64,000 bases of DNA, taken from NCBI RefSeq assembly GCF_003946485.1, contig NZ_RHOJ01000007.1, forward strand, positions 53,737-117,736, read 5' to 3'. A program made the translations under genes and the position numbers. This DNA is from Lacticaseibacillus jixianensis (GTDB taxonomy: Bacteria; Bacillota; Bacilli; Lactobacillales; Lactobacillaceae). The stretch's first letter is position 1. Each line of letters starts with the position of its first letter. Below, piece by piece: positions 45,739 to 55,693 of the stretch. The notes under the pieces were generated by a model. That model made no database searches, was not told the origin of the DNA, and worked only from the letters and a program-made list of their open reading frames with translations.

Positions 45739-46260
45739 ATGCAAACACATTCGCGCACCCGGACGCTTGTGATCAACGCGCTAGTTGCGGCCATCTATGT
45801 GGTGCTGTCATACTTTCCCGGGGTGTTCAACCTCGCCAGTGGGGCGATCCAGTTTCGCATCTCTGAGGCGCTGAATCACCTCGTCGCGTTCAACCGCAAG
45901 TATCTCTATGGCGTCTTGGTCGGCGTCGTCCTCTACAACGCACTATTTTCCCCAATGGGCTGGTTGGATGTCCTGTTCGGCGGTGGTCAAAGCCTACTGG
46001 GGTTGGGGCTGGTCGCCTTGGTCGGGCCGCGCCTTGCGAAGGTCTGGCAGCGGCAGCTCCTGACCGTCTGCAGCATGAGCCTGACCATGTTCTTGATCTG
46101 GATCGAGATCGTCTTGACCGCCCACATGACCTGGTTCGGCGGGGCATCGATGCTGACGCTTGGGGAACTGATCCTGTCGGAGCTGGTTATCATGCTGATC
46201 TCTTGGCCGATCATGTACGCGATCGATCGGGCTGTGCGCTTCTCCCAGCGCATCAGCTAA
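45739..46260 (+). CDS. queT: QueT family queuosine precursor transporter (ECF S component)
   Basis: A 173-residue membrane protein with five to six helices. RTLVINALVAAIYVVLSYFP, GAIQFRISEALNHLVAFNRK and LYGVLVGVVLYNALFSPMGW are the QueT signature. It takes up a queuosine precursor as the substrate-binding part of an energy-coupling factor transporter; the shared EcfAA'T module is elsewhere in the genome. The preQ1-I riboswitch in front supports the assignment strongly. The ribosome site AGGAGG is part of that switch. Confidence 0.95.
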   Translation: MQTHSRTRTLVINALVAAIYVVLSYFPGVFNLASGAIQFRISEALNHLVAFNRKYLYGVLVGVVLYNALFSPMGWLDVLFGGGQSLLGLGLVALVGPRLAKVWQRQLLTVCSMSLTMFLIWIEIVLTAHMTWFGGASMLTLGELILSELVIMLISWPIMYAIDRAVRFSQRIS

Positions 46261-46276
46261 CTTTAGGCAACTAAAC

Positions 46277-46322
46277 AAACCGCCACTGCTTTCAGGAAGG
46301 GCTGAAGGCAGTGGCGGTTTTT
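46277..46322. terminator. Bidirectional terminator after queT
   Basis: AAACCGCCACTGC pairs with GCAGTGGCGGTTT, with an inner CTTTCAG/CTGAAGG stem, between convergent genes. Confidence 0.93.
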
Positions 46323-46344
46323 CATGCGGTTTAGTTAGGGGGCG

Positions 46345-47010
46345 TTACAGCTCTTCGTCGACGCGCAGGGGTTGGCCACTTTGCAGGTCATCGATCTCGG
46401 CGACGCGGAAGCCTTTGCGCTCCAGTTTGGCGACGCAGGTGTTCAGCGTGGCCTCATCGATGCCGGCAGGAAGCGTGAAAAGGGTGCGGCGCACGATTTC
46501 TTCCTTTTTGGCGTCCAGAGTGAGGCAACCAGAGATGGACACGTACTTGGCTAGGATCTTGCTCATCGCCGCCAAGTCGCCCCGCTCGCCGGCGGACATG
46601 ACCGTGAGCACATACGAGCCCACGTCGATGTTCCAAGACTCCGACAGCATTGCCAGGAGCCGTGAGTGCGTAAGGATGCCGTAAAAGTTTGCATTCTCAT
46701 CCAGTACGGCGATGTAAGGCAGGTCCTTGATGTTAAAGAAGACCTTGAAGAACGGGGCGTCGATCGGAATGGTCTTGGTGGCGTTTTTGAGCAGGTAGGT
46801 CACGGGCAGCGACATATCACCGCCTTGAGACTTGTGGCGGTAAATATGCATCTTGTAAATGTTGCCGCGGAAGATCTGGCCGCTTTCGTCCACGATGGGG
46901 ACGCAGCGAAACCCGGATGATTCCAAGGTCGTCAGCGCCTCCGCCAGGGTGACGGTTTCCTTGACGGTGGTCAGGTCGTCCTTTTTTTGAACCAGTGACT
47001 TAATCAGCAT
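46345..47010 (-). CDS. CBS-domain protein, probably c-di-AMP-binding CbpA-like
   Basis: A 221-residue protein with two CBS motifs (VKETVTLAEALTTLESSGFR with VPIVDESGQIFRGNIYKMHI, and IPIDAPFFKVFF with YIAVLDENANFYGILTHSRL) and a C-terminal ACT-like domain from about residue 135. The sequence and length match the CbpA-type proteins that bind cyclic di-AMP in Listeria and lactobacilli and influence the stringent response. The name is given from memory of the family, so moderate certainty. GGAGG lies 5 nt before the ATG. It is downstream of ldh but behind its terminator. Confidence 0.75.
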   Translation of the reverse strand: MLIKSLVQKKDDLTTVKETVTLAEALTTLESSGFRCVPIVDESGQIFRGNIYKMHIYRHKSQGGDMSLPVTYLLKNATKTIPIDAPFFKVFFNIKDLPYIAVLDENANFYGILTHSRLLAMLSESWNIDVGSYVLTVMSAGERGDLAAMSKILAKYVSISGCLTLDAKKEEIVRRTLFTLPAGIDEATLNTCVAKLERKGFRVAEIDDLQSGQPLRVDEEL

Positions 47011-47094
47011 GGTGACTCCTCCAAATTTCCCAAGTGTTCGCGAGCAATTCTCATTGCTTTATCATACCACAGCATCAGCTTCGCGCTGAAAACA

Positions 47095-47120
47095 AAAAGC
47101 GCCGCCCGCGGGCGACGCTT
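47095..47120 (-). terminator. Terminator of ldh
   Basis: On the minus strand AAGCGTCGCCC pairs with GGGCGGCGCTT, followed by Ts. Confidence 0.88.
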
Positions 47121-47137
47121 ACTGAACTGGAGTGGGA

Positions 47138-48130
<993 letters not shown>

Positions 48131-48395
48131 TCATATGTGCAGTGTGCAATTCATCTTGAAGTATACCACACTCGCTCATTGATGCACGGATTTCCAGAAA
48201 ATTAATGGTCCCTTAATCTAACCTATGACTGCGGGCAAAAGAGCGCCACGACGCGGACTCGTGAAATGATTCACCAATCCCGTTCAAGGGGCATGGTGGT
48301 GGGAAAAAGGAAAATTGCCAAGATGAAATGAAGCGTTTTCATCGGGACCGTTCTTTCATGCCGCCTGCGGGTAGCGCGCAAGTCATGGGCTGCTC

Positions 48396-48460
48396 TGGTA
48401 TAATGGGTTCAGATAGCGGGCCTGGCATGCAGAGCTCCCGCTTTTTTGCGTTTAGCCAGG
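48396..48460 (+). promoter_or_regulatory. Promoter and conditional terminator in the pth leader
   Basis: TGG-TATAAT (48396-48404) sets a start point near 48411. Almost at once comes an intrinsic terminator: AGCGGG (48415-48420) with CCCGCT (48437-48442) and six Ts. CCTGGC in its loop (48421-48426) can instead pair with GCCAGG (48455-48460) next to the ribosome site. No upstream gene on this strand needs a terminator here, which argues for attenuation of pth-mfd. Confidence 0.55.
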
Positions 48461-48475
48461 TCGAGGAGGCAAATT

Positions 48476-49033
48476 GTGAAGATGATCGTAGGCCTGGGCA
48501 ATCCAGGCAGTCAGTATGCAAAAACTAAGCACAACATCGGCTTCATGGCCATTGACCGGTTGGCCAAGCGGTATGACACCACCATCAGCAAGCAGGAGTT
48601 TAACGCCCTGACTGGGACCGCTTGGGTGGATGGGGAGAAGGTCTTGCTGGTGAAGCCACAGACGTTCATGAACGATTCCGGCCGCGCAGTGGGTCAGCTC
48701 AAGGCGTTCTACCAGTTCGAGCAAGAAGAGATCCTGATCATTCAAGACGACATGGACATGGCGATGGGCCGGCTCAGGCTCCGCCCCCAGGGCTCTGCTG
48801 GCGGGCACAACGGGATCAAGTCCATCATTAACGTGCTCGGCACGCAGCGCTTTTACCGGGCCAAAATTGGGATCCAGCACCCGCAAAAGCAGCGCGTCGT
48901 GGATTGGGTCCTGACTCCGTTTGCGCCGGATGATCAAATCGCGATCCTAGCCGGGCTGGATAAGTTGACGTTAGCGGCCGATGACTGGATCCATGGCATG
49001 GACTTTAATGCCTTGATGAATAAGTATAATTAA
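48476..49033 (+). CDS. pth: Peptidyl-tRNA hydrolase
   Basis: A 185-residue Pth that releases peptides from dropped-off peptidyl-tRNA. KMIVGLGNPGSQYAKTKHNI holds the catalytic histidine, LVKPQTFMNDSGRAVG and IIQDDMDMAMGRLRL the active site, and GSAGGHNGIKSI the lid. The start is GTG at 48476, 6 nt after GAGGAGG. It precedes mfd by 67 bp, the standard Firmicutes order, and both likely depend on the attenuated promoter upstream. Confidence 0.97.
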   Translation: MKMIVGLGNPGSQYAKTKHNIGFMAIDRLAKRYDTTISKQEFNALTGTAWVDGEKVLLVKPQTFMNDSGRAVGQLKAFYQFEQEEILIIQDDMDMAMGRLRLRPQGSAGGHNGIKSIINVLGTQRFYRAKIGIQHPQKQRVVDWVLTPFAPDDQIAILAGLDKLTLAADDWIHGMDFNALMNKYN

Positions 49034-49100
49034 GTGAGCGCTCGCGCGTGGCCTGCCGGGGGTGGCAGACTGGCAGTGACTTAGTTAGATAGGAGACAAT

Positions 49101-52100
49101 ATGGATCTCATCCAGATGATGGCGCAGGCGCCTGAGTTTAGGACACTGTGGCCGGGCCTCGACGCCGGGCGGCACTTGGTGACAGGCCTTGACGGCTCTG
49201 CCAAAACGTTGTTTTTGGCGGCGACGTTGAAGCAGACTCACCGCCAGCTCTTGGTGGTTGAAAACAATCGGTACCACGCTGATGAGCTCGCGGCGGACCT
49301 GACGGGTCTGCTGGGGGCTGATTTGGTGTGGCCATTTCCCGTTGAGGATGTGTTGGCCGCTGAGGTCGCAGTCAGCTCCAAGGATGCGGTCAACGACCGG
49401 ATCAACACCCTAAATTGGTTGACGCAAGGGCAGCCCGGGATCGTGGTCACGAGCTTAGCGGGGATCAAGCGATTGCAGGTGCCTAAGGCCGTCTGGAAGG
49501 CCGCTAAGCTCACCATCGACATGGCCAGTGAGCTGGATCTGGGCAATGTGGCGCGGCAGCTGAGTGCCATGGGCTACCGGCGCGTTGACTTGGTCGCGGC
49601 ACCCGGCGAGTTCGCCATTCGCGGGGGGATCATTGACGTCTACCCGCTGAACCAGGACGATCCAGTCCGCATCGAATTGTTCGATACCGCCGTGGATTCG
49701 CTGCGGCGGTTTGACATGGCGACCCAGCGCAGCATTGAGAACCTGACTGCGGTGGTGATCCCACCGGCCACTGATCTGGTGGCGAGCGATGAGACCGTGA
49801 AGGCCGCCGGCGCTTTGCTGACGGCGCAAGGTACGAAGGCCAAAGCTAAGGCGAAGACTAAGGAAGCCAAGCAGGCACTGACTGATGGCTTGCTTAGCGT
49901 TGCCGACCAGATGAGTCGCGGCGAGCGGCCGGATTCGCTGGCCCTTTACATGCCCGCGCTGTATCGGGAGCCGGCTCGCCTCGGCAGTTACCTGACCCCG
50001 GACGCGATCGTCGTTTACGACGACTACACGAAGCTGGCGGATGCTGACGTTGCTTTGCTGCAGGAAACCACTGATTGGTACGCCAGCTTGCAGGAAGGCG
50101 GCAAGCTGGCGACGGGCCAGAATGCCCCCACGCTGCAAGAACTGGACCACGCTGAACGGCGGACCCACCTCTATCTCAGCTTGTTTCAAAAGGGAATGGG
50201 GAACATTCGCCTGAAGTCGTTGACCAACTTGGCGGCGCGCAACGTGCAGCAGTTCTTCTCCCAAATGCCGCTGCTTAAAACCGAAGCCGACCGCTGGCGC
50301 AAGCAGAAGCAGACGGTCGTTTATCTGGTGAACGAAAAGGCCCGCCGCGCCAAGCTAAGCCAAACGCTGCGGGAGTTTGAGATCGACGCGGTGATCTCCG
50401 AACCCACTGCCCTGTTGCCTGGCGTCCAGCAGGTGGTCGCCGGGAGCCTGGCCAATGGGTTTGAGCTGCCGACTGCGCACCTGGTGGTGGTCACTGAGCA
50501 CGAGCTGTTCAACGCCAAGGTCAAACGCCGCGCCCGCCACCAGACACTCGCCAATGCTGAACGCTTGCGCTCGTACACAGAGCTGCACCCTGGCGATTAC
50601 GTGGTCCATGTCAATCATGGGATCGGGGAGTACGTCGGCATGCAGACCCTGGAAGTCGACGGGGTGCACCAAGACTACATCACCATCTTGTATCAAAAGG
50701 GCGACAAACTCTTTATTCCCGTGAGCCAGCTGCATTTGGTGCAAAAGTACGTCGGGGCAGACGGCAAGCATCCCCGCATCAACAAACTGGGTGGCAGCGA
50801 GTGGCAAAAGACGAAGAAGAAGGTCGCCGCCAGGATCGAGGATATCGCCGATGATCTGATCAAGCTCTACGCCGAACGCGAGGCGGAACCTGGGTATGCT
50901 TTTCCGCCAGATGACGATCTGCAGCACGATTTTGAAGCCGAGTTTCCTTATCCTGAGACGCAAGACCAGCTGCGGTCTGCCAAGGAGATCAAGCAGGACA
51001 TGGAGAAGGCGCGGCCGATGGATCGCTTGCTGGTCGGCGACGTGGGCTTCGGCAAAACTGAAGTGGCGCTCCGGGCAGCGTTTAAGGCAGTCGAGGCCGG
51101 CAAGCAGGTCGCATTTTTGGTGCCGACCACGATCCTTGCCCAACAGCACTACGACACCATGATCGACCGGTTTGCCGATTTTCCCGTGAACGTGGGGATG
51201 CTGTCGCGGTTCCGCACGCCGGCCCAGGCGAAGGCGACGCTGGCCGACTTGGCTGCCGGCAAGCTGGATATTGTGGTGGGGACGCATCGGCTCTTGTCCA
51301 AGGATGTGCACTACCATGACTTGGGGCTGCTGATCATCGACGAGGAGCAGCGGTTCGGGGTCAAGCACAAGGAGAAGCTGAAGGCCCTTAAGGCTAACGT
51401 TGACGTCTTGACCCTGACGGCCACGCCGATCCCGCGGACGCTGAACATGTCCATGCTGGGGGTGCGCGACCTGTCCGTGATCGAGACGCCGCCCACGAAC
51501 CGGTACCCGATTCAGACGTTTGTGATGGAGCAAAACGCTGGGGCCATCAAGGCCGCCATCGAGCGGGAACTTGAGCGCGGCGGCCAGGTCTTTTACCTGC
51601 ACAATAAAGTGGCCGACATTGAGCGCACGGTCGCGGCGGTCGAGGCCCTGGTGCCTGGTGCAACGGTGACGTACGCACACGGCCAGATGACCGAGACGCA
51701 GCTGGAAAACGTGATTTATGATTTCGTCCACGGGGACTTTGATGTGCTGGTGACGACGACCATCATCGAGACCGGGGTCGACATGCCGAACGTCAACACA
51801 CTGATCATTGAGGATGCCGACCACTACGGCCTGGCGCAACTTTACCAGCTGCGCGGCCGGATCGGCCGCTCCAGCCGCGTGGCCTACGCCTACTTCATGT
51901 ACCGGCAGAACCGAGTCTTGTCGGAGGAGGCCGAGAAGCGGCTGAGCGCCATTAAGGACTTCACGGCGCTGGGCTCGGGGTTCAAGATCGCCATGCGGGA
52001 CCTGTCCATCCGCGGGGCCGGTAATTTGCTCGGCAGCCAGCAGCACGGCTTCATCGATGCGGTCGGCTACGACCTGTACACTCAAATGCTCCAAGATGCG

Positions 52101-52610
52101 GTGGCGGAGAAGCAAGGAAAGGGCCACCGCAGCAAGGCCGACGCCGAACTGGTCTTGGACATTGAAGCCTACTTGCCGGATAGTTACGTGGCCGACCCGG
52201 CCCAGAAAATCGAACTGTACAAGCGCGTGCGGGAGTCCGCCAGCGATGATCAAGAGCGTGAGCTTCAAGCCGACCTTGTGGACCGGTTCGGGGATTACCC
52301 GGCGCCGGTGGCCAACCTGCTGGCGGTCGCCCGCCTTAAGCGCTTTGCGGATCAAGCCCGGATCGAGAAGATCAGCCGCTCGGGGCAGCAAGTGACCGTG
52401 GTGGTCAGTGGCAAGGCCGACAGTGCAGCGGGGGAAAAGCTGTTTGCCGCTCTTGCCCAAACCCAGCTGAAAGCACGAGTTAGCGGCGAACAGCAGCTGC
52501 AAGTCACCCTACTGTTGCCTAAGGACATGAAGGTGAGTGCCTGGCTCAAGGAGCTGACCGGCTTTGTTCAGGCACTGGCGCAGCAGCAGGAGGCGGCCAA
52601 TGCGAAATAA
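49101..52610 (+). CDS. mfd: Transcription-repair coupling factor
   Basis: A 1169-residue Mfd that removes stalled RNA polymerase and recruits UvrA. Order: UvrB-like domain at the start (residues 1-370), polymerase-interaction domain around LHPGDYVVHVNHGIGEYVGM (residue about 500), then the RecG-like motor with Walker A GDVGFGKTEVALRAA, DEEQRFGVKHKEKLK (motif II), SATPIPRT-like LTATPIPRTLNMSM, and QLRGRIGRSSRVAYAYF (motif VI); the C-terminal TRCF domain follows. AGGAGA lies near the ATG. Its stop overlaps the MurJ-like gene by 11 bp. Confidence 0.98.
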   Translation: MDLIQMMAQAPEFRTLWPGLDAGRHLVTGLDGSAKTLFLAATLKQTHRQLLVVENNRYHADELAADLTGLLGADLVWPFPVEDVLAAEVAVSSKDAVNDRINTLNWLTQGQPGIVVTSLAGIKRLQVPKAVWKAAKLTIDMASELDLGNVARQLSAMGYRRVDLVAAPGEFAIRGGIIDVYPLNQDDPVRIELFDTAVDSLRRFDMATQRSIENLTAVVIPPATDLVASDETVKAAGALLTAQGTKAKAKAKTKEAKQALTDGLLSVADQMSRGERPDSLALYMPALYREPARLGSYLTPDAIVVYDDYTKLADADVALLQETTDWYASLQEGGKLATGQNAPTLQELDHAERRTHLYLSLFQKGMGNIRLKSLTNLAARNVQQFFSQMPLLKTEADRWRKQKQTVVYLVNEKARRAKLSQTLREFEIDAVISEPTALLPGVQQVVAGSLANGFELPTAHLVVVTEHELFNAKVKRRARHQTLANAERLRSYTELHPGDYVVHVNHGIGEYVGMQTLEVDGVHQDYITILYQKGDKLFIPVSQLHLVQKYVGADGKHPRINKLGGSEWQKTKKKVAARIEDIADDLIKLYAEREAEPGYAFPPDDDLQHDFEAEFPYPETQDQLRSAKEIKQDMEKARPMDRLLVGDVGFGKTEVALRAAFKAVEAGKQVAFLVPTTILAQQHYDTMIDRFADFPVNVGMLSRFRTPAQAKATLADLAAGKLDIVVGTHRLLSKDVHYHDLGLLIIDEEQRFGVKHKEKLKALKANVDVLTLTATPIPRTLNMSMLGVRDLSVIETPPTNRYPIQTFVMEQNAGAIKAAIERELERGGQVFYLHNKVADIERTVAAVEALVPGATVTYAHGQMTETQLENVIYDFVHGDFDVLVTTTIIETGVDMPNVNTLIIEDADHYGLAQLYQLRGRIGRSSRVAYAYFMYRQNRVLSEEAEKRLSAIKDFTALGSGFKIAMRDLSIRGAGNLLGSQQHGFIDAVGYDLYTQMLQDAVAEKQGKGHRSKADAELVLDIEAYLPDSYVADPAQKIELYKRVRESASDDQERELQADLVDRFGDYPAPVANLLAVARLKRFADQARIEKISRSGQQVTVVVSGKADSAAGEKLFAALAQTQLKARVSGEQQLQVTLLLPKDMKVSAWLKELTGFVQALAQQQEAANAK

Positions 52611-54174
52611 AAAAATGTCGTCGCTGATGCGCGGCGCCTGGATTTTGAGTCTCGGCGGTCTGATCGCCAAGATCCTCAGTGCAGTTTACCGCGTGCCGTT
52701 TCAAAACATGGTCGGCGATACCGGGTTTTACGCGTACCAGCAGATCTACCCGCTGTACGGGATCGGCATGACGTTTGCCCTTTCTGGGTTTCCGGTATAC
52801 ATCTCTAAGCAGGTGGCGCAGGCCAGAGACCCGTTCGCGCAGGCTGAGGTGACCCACCGGGCGCTGGTGCTGATGACCGGGATCGGCCTGGTCATGTTTG
52901 CCGCCTTGGAGCTTGGCGCCGATCTGATCGCCCAGGCGATGGCGGATGCAGGTCTGGCGCCGATCATTCGCTCCGTCGGGTTGATGTTTCTGACCATGCC
53001 GCTGCTGTCGGCTGCCCGCGGCTATTTTCAGGGGACGTTCGACATGAGCAAGACGGCGATCAGCCAGGTCGTGGAGCAATTGCTGCGCGTCGGGGTGATC
53101 CTTCTTGCTGCCGCGATCGCGGTGCACCGACAGTGGGACCCGTACAAAATGGCGAGTTGGGCGATGACCGGGGCGTTTGTCGGCGGCCTGGGGGCAACGC
53201 TGGTGATCCTGCCGGCTTACCGCAAAAAGGTGAAGGGCCAAGGCACACCGCGCACTTCCCTGAGTGCCTATGCGAAGCTGCTGGAGCGATTTGCCAAGGA
53301 AGGCGGCTCCATTGCGCTGTTTGCGGCGCTTTTGATCTTGCTTCAGCTCGTAGACTCCTTTACCGTCACGCGCGGGCTGATTGCGCAGGGGCTGGCCCCT
53401 GCCGCCGCCCGGGCGTTGAAGGGCGTGTACGACCGCGGCCAGCCGCTAGTGCAACTGGGATTGGTCGTGGCCACGGCGCTTTCGACGACGCTGCTGCCGA
53501 GCCTCAGCCGGTCGGTGGCCCGCGGCCACTGGGCTGCCTTTCAGCAGACGGCCAGGCAGCTGATCCGCTTTAATTTTGGCCTTTCGCTGGCCGCGGCGGC
53601 GGGCCTGATTGCCCTGATGCCAAGCGTTAACCGGCTGCTGTTTGGCGACACCGTGCTGACCGGGACACTGCGGATGTACACCTTATGTATCATCTTGGTG
53701 GCGCTGATCAATGCCTACAACGCAGTGCTCCAAAGCCTCAACCGGTTCCGGTACACGAGTTATGCGCTCGGCGCCGGGGTGGTGGTCAAACTGGTGGTCA
53801 ATGAGTGGCTGACGGTTCACTACGGGGCCTTTGGTGCCGCCAGCGGGACGGTGCTCAGTCTGCTCGTGATCACGGGCTTGCTCTACCTGCAGCTGCCGCG
53901 CAACTTGCAAGGGCTTGACCCGCGCCGCTTCAACCTGCGCTTAATGGTCGTGGTGGGGGTTATGAGCGAGGCCGTGCACCAGGTGGCCGCCCACATGCCG
54001 ACAGTCAGCCGGGTGGACACCTTACGCGTGTTCGTGGTGTGCGTGCCCCTCGGCGTGCTTCTCTTCGTGGTGGTGGGGGCGCTGTGTCGTCTGTATACTG
54101 TTCGTGAAGTGCTCGCGATTCCGTACGGACGACGGTTCATGAAGTGGTGGCAGCACCATTTCGGGAAGGAATAA
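52600..54174 (+). CDS. MurJ/SpoVB-like polysaccharide flippase (MOP superfamily)
   Basis: A 524-residue membrane protein with about 14 helices. [40 protein letters not shown] and [15 protein letters not shown] are the typical start of the YabM/SpoVB/MurJ group. Members flip lipid-linked sugars; this position between mfd and rqcP matches Bacillus YabM. AGGAGG lies 6 nt before the ATG, inside the end of mfd. The tail has a basic segment. Lipid II or another wall precursor is the likely cargo, by inference. Confidence 0.9.
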   Translation: MRNKKMSSLMRGAWILSLGGLIAKILSAVYRVPFQNMVGDTGFYAYQQIYPLYGIGMTFALSGFPVYISKQVAQARDPFAQAEVTHRALVLMTGIGLVMFAALELGADLIAQAMADAGLAPIIRSVGLMFLTMPLLSAARGYFQGTFDMSKTAISQVVEQLLRVGVILLAAAIAVHRQWDPYKMASWAMTGAFVGGLGATLVILPAYRKKVKGQGTPRTSLSAYAKLLERFAKEGGSIALFAALLILLQLVDSFTVTRGLIAQGLAPAAARALKGVYDRGQPLVQLGLVVATALSTTLLPSLSRSVARGHWAAFQQTARQLIRFNFGLSLAAAAGLIALMPSVNRLLFGDTVLTGTLRMYTLCIILVALINAYNAVLQSLNRFRYTSYALGAGVVVKLVVNEWLTVHYGAFGAASGTVLSLLVITGLLYLQLPRNLQGLDPRRFNLRLMVVVGVMSEAVHQVAAHMPTVSRVDTLRVFVVCVPLGVLLFVVVGALCRLYTVREVLAIPYGRRFMKWWQHHFGKE

Positions 54175-54176
54175 TA

Positions 54177-54440
54177 ATGCGTTTAGATAAATTCTTGAAG
54201 GTTTCCCGTATTATCAAGCGCCGGACGGTGGCCAAGGAGATCGCCGATAAAGGGCGGATCTCCATCAACGGCCGGGTGGCTAAATCCAGTAGTGATGTGG
54301 CCATCGGCGACACGCTTGTGATCGTGTTCGGCAATAAGACCCTGACGGTCAAAGTGGCGGCGTTGAACGAACTCACGAAAAAGGACCAAGCGGGGGAGAT
54401 GTACACCGTCGTCGCCGAAAGTTTCAAAGAAAGTCACTAA
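54177..54440 (+). CDS. rqcP: S4-domain protein RqcP (ribosome quality control)
   Basis: An 87-residue S4 protein, YabO of Bacillus. [20 protein letters not shown] and [20 protein letters not shown] form the S4 RNA-binding motif. RqcP works with RqcH to add alanine tails to peptides on stalled large subunits. The ATG follows the flippase stop by 2 nt; AAGGA lies inside that stop region. divIC follows 67 bp later behind its own -10. Confidence 0.95.
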   Translation: MRLDKFLKVSRIIKRRTVAKEIADKGRISINGRVAKSSSDVAIGDTLVIVFGNKTLTVKVAALNELTKKDQAGEMYTVVAESFKESH

Positions 54441-54507
54441 ACTGTAACGCGCTGCGAATTTGTGCTTTGTTATACTTGTGTTATTAGTAAGATAAGGTGG
54501 GGTTCTG

Positions 54508-54873
54508 ATGGCTTCAAACGTTAGTCAGTTGCATCCGCGACAATCAACCACGCGCCCGCACAAAGCGGGGGCGGCTTTGCGTGTTCACAAGCGCAGGCTG
54601 ATGATGTTTGGGGCTGCCTTGGTGATCGTGACCGGGGTCGGGAGTTACCAACTGTTGACGACGAATAATGCCATCAAGACCCAGTCGACGGCGGTGGCTT
54701 CTGCGCAGGCAGACCTGGCCAAGGCCAAGGCCGAAAAGCAAAACCTGCGCGTCAAGATCGATCAGCTCAACAACGAGCAGTACCTTGGCAAGTTGGTGCG
54801 CGAGCGTTATCTGATGTCGAAGCCCGGCGAGGTGGTTTTCTCCTTGCCGTCTGTTCAGACGGATGCAAAATAG
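54508..54873 (+). CDS. divIC: Cell division protein DivIC/FtsB family
   Basis: A 121-residue bitopic protein: a basic cytoplasmic N-terminus (residues 1-32), one membrane helix (MMFGAALVIVTGVGSYQLL, about 32-50), and an external coiled coil (AVASAQADLAKAKAEKQNLR) ending in LGKLVRERYLMSKPGEVVFS, the family signature. It acts with FtsL and DivIB at the division site. AAGGTGGGG precedes the ATG. TATACT at 54471-54476 is a probable -10. The gene order rqcP-divIC-S1 protein is conserved. Confidence 0.93.
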   Translation: MASNVSQLHPRQSTTRPHKAGAALRVHKRRLMMFGAALVIVTGVGSYQLLTTNNAIKTQSTAVASAQADLAKAKAEKQNLRVKIDQLNNEQYLGKLVRERYLMSKPGEVVFSLPSVQTDAK

Positions 54874-54900
54874 CAGCAAAGCTTCGACGCTGCGGGTTGA

Positions 54901-54940
54901 GACTGAACCTGATCGAGCTTGTGGTTCGGTCTTTATTTTT
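54901..54940 (+). terminator. Terminator of divIC
   Basis: GACTGAACC pairs with GGTTCGGTC (one G-U pair) around a 13-nt loop, then TTTATTTTT. Confidence 0.88.
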
Positions 54941-54966
54941 GCGCGGCGGTTGTCACGTGGTATACT
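54938..54966 (+). promoter_or_regulatory. Promoter of the S1-domain gene
   Basis: TTTGCG and TATACT are 17 bp apart, with TGG before the -10. The -35 overlaps the T run of the divIC terminator. Confidence 0.55.
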
Positions 54967-55002
54967 TAGAGTCACAAATCATTCAGGAGGACATCTTTTT
55001 AT

Positions 55003-55494
55003 ATGGCGATTGAAGTTGGCGAAAAGGTAACGGGTAAGGTCACGGGCATCACGAATTTCGGGGCGTTTGTCGACTTGGGGTCAGGGACTACCGGATTGGT
55101 GCACATCAGCGAGATCTCCGATGCCTATGTCAAAGACATCCACGACGTGTTGAGCGTTGGTGATGAGGTCACCGTTAAAGTGATGGCCATCAAGGACGGC
55201 AAAATTGGTCTCTCGATTCGCAAGGCGGTGGATCAGCCGGCCGGCGGTGCGTCCCAGGGCGCACACGCACCACATTCGAGTCACGCCCCTCACCAAGAGG
55301 ATCACGGCGGCCGCAGCTTTACTAGTCGGCCGCGCAACGCTGGGCGTGGGTTTGATCGCGGCAGCAAAGAGGCCCCGAAGGAAGGCTTTGACGCGATGAT
55401 GTCTGGTTTTCTCAAGGAAAGTGAGTCGCGGCTCAGCGACCTGCGGCACAATACAGAGGGTAAGCGCGGCGGCCGCGGCGGCCGGCGCAGCTAA
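55003..55494 (+). CDS. S1 RNA-binding domain protein (YabR-like)
   Basis: A 163-residue protein with one S1 domain at residues 1-70 (VGEKVTGKVTGITNFGAFVD, LVHISEISDAYVKDIHDVLS) and a flexible tail rich in His, Gly, Arg and Ser ending in GGRGGRRS. It matches the YabR/GSP13 type linked with ribosomes or RNA. AGGAGG lies about 9 nt before the ATG. It has its own promoter and terminator within the divIC-tilS interval. Confidence 0.9.
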   Translation: MAIEVGEKVTGKVTGITNFGAFVDLGSGTTGLVHISEISDAYVKDIHDVLSVGDEVTVKVMAIKDGKIGLSIRKAVDQPAGGASQGAHAPHSSHAPHQEDHGGRSFTSRPRNAGRGFDRGSKEAPKEGFDAMMSGFLKESESRLSDLRHNTEGKRGGRGGRRS

Positions 55495-55500
55495 CTCCAA

Positions 55501-55526
55501 GCCGAGGCTTGCCTCGGCCTTTTTTG
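55501..55526 (+). terminator. Terminator of the S1-domain gene
   Basis: GCCGAGG and CCTCGGC pair around CTTG, then Ts. Confidence 0.92.
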
Positions 55527-55693
55527 TGCCTGAGGTCCCGGCCAGTATACTGACAGCGGCGTTGGGATAACCCGGTCGCTTGAACGATCCTGACTGCGGT
55601 AAAATGTGACACATTGTCAGAAATCGGTCTTTAGTATGACGATGCCTTGCACCCAGTGTGCTAGGGTGAATCTCATGCGGAAAGGAGCAGGCG

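Noticed and set aside
48322..48343. A GATGAAA...TTTCATC inverted repeat containing TGAAGCGTTTTCA, resembling a CcpA cre site between ldh and pth.
   Set aside because: It is one base shorter than the cre consensus, so the half-sites are out of register; it lies about 210 bp from ldh. Kept only as a weak possibility.
50355..52502. A 715-codon open frame on the minus strand within mfd, and similar long frames opposite glmU, ftsH and others.
   Set aside because: GC-rich coding strands produce long antisense frames; their proteins are Arg/His/Leu-rich with no family match and no ribosome sites.
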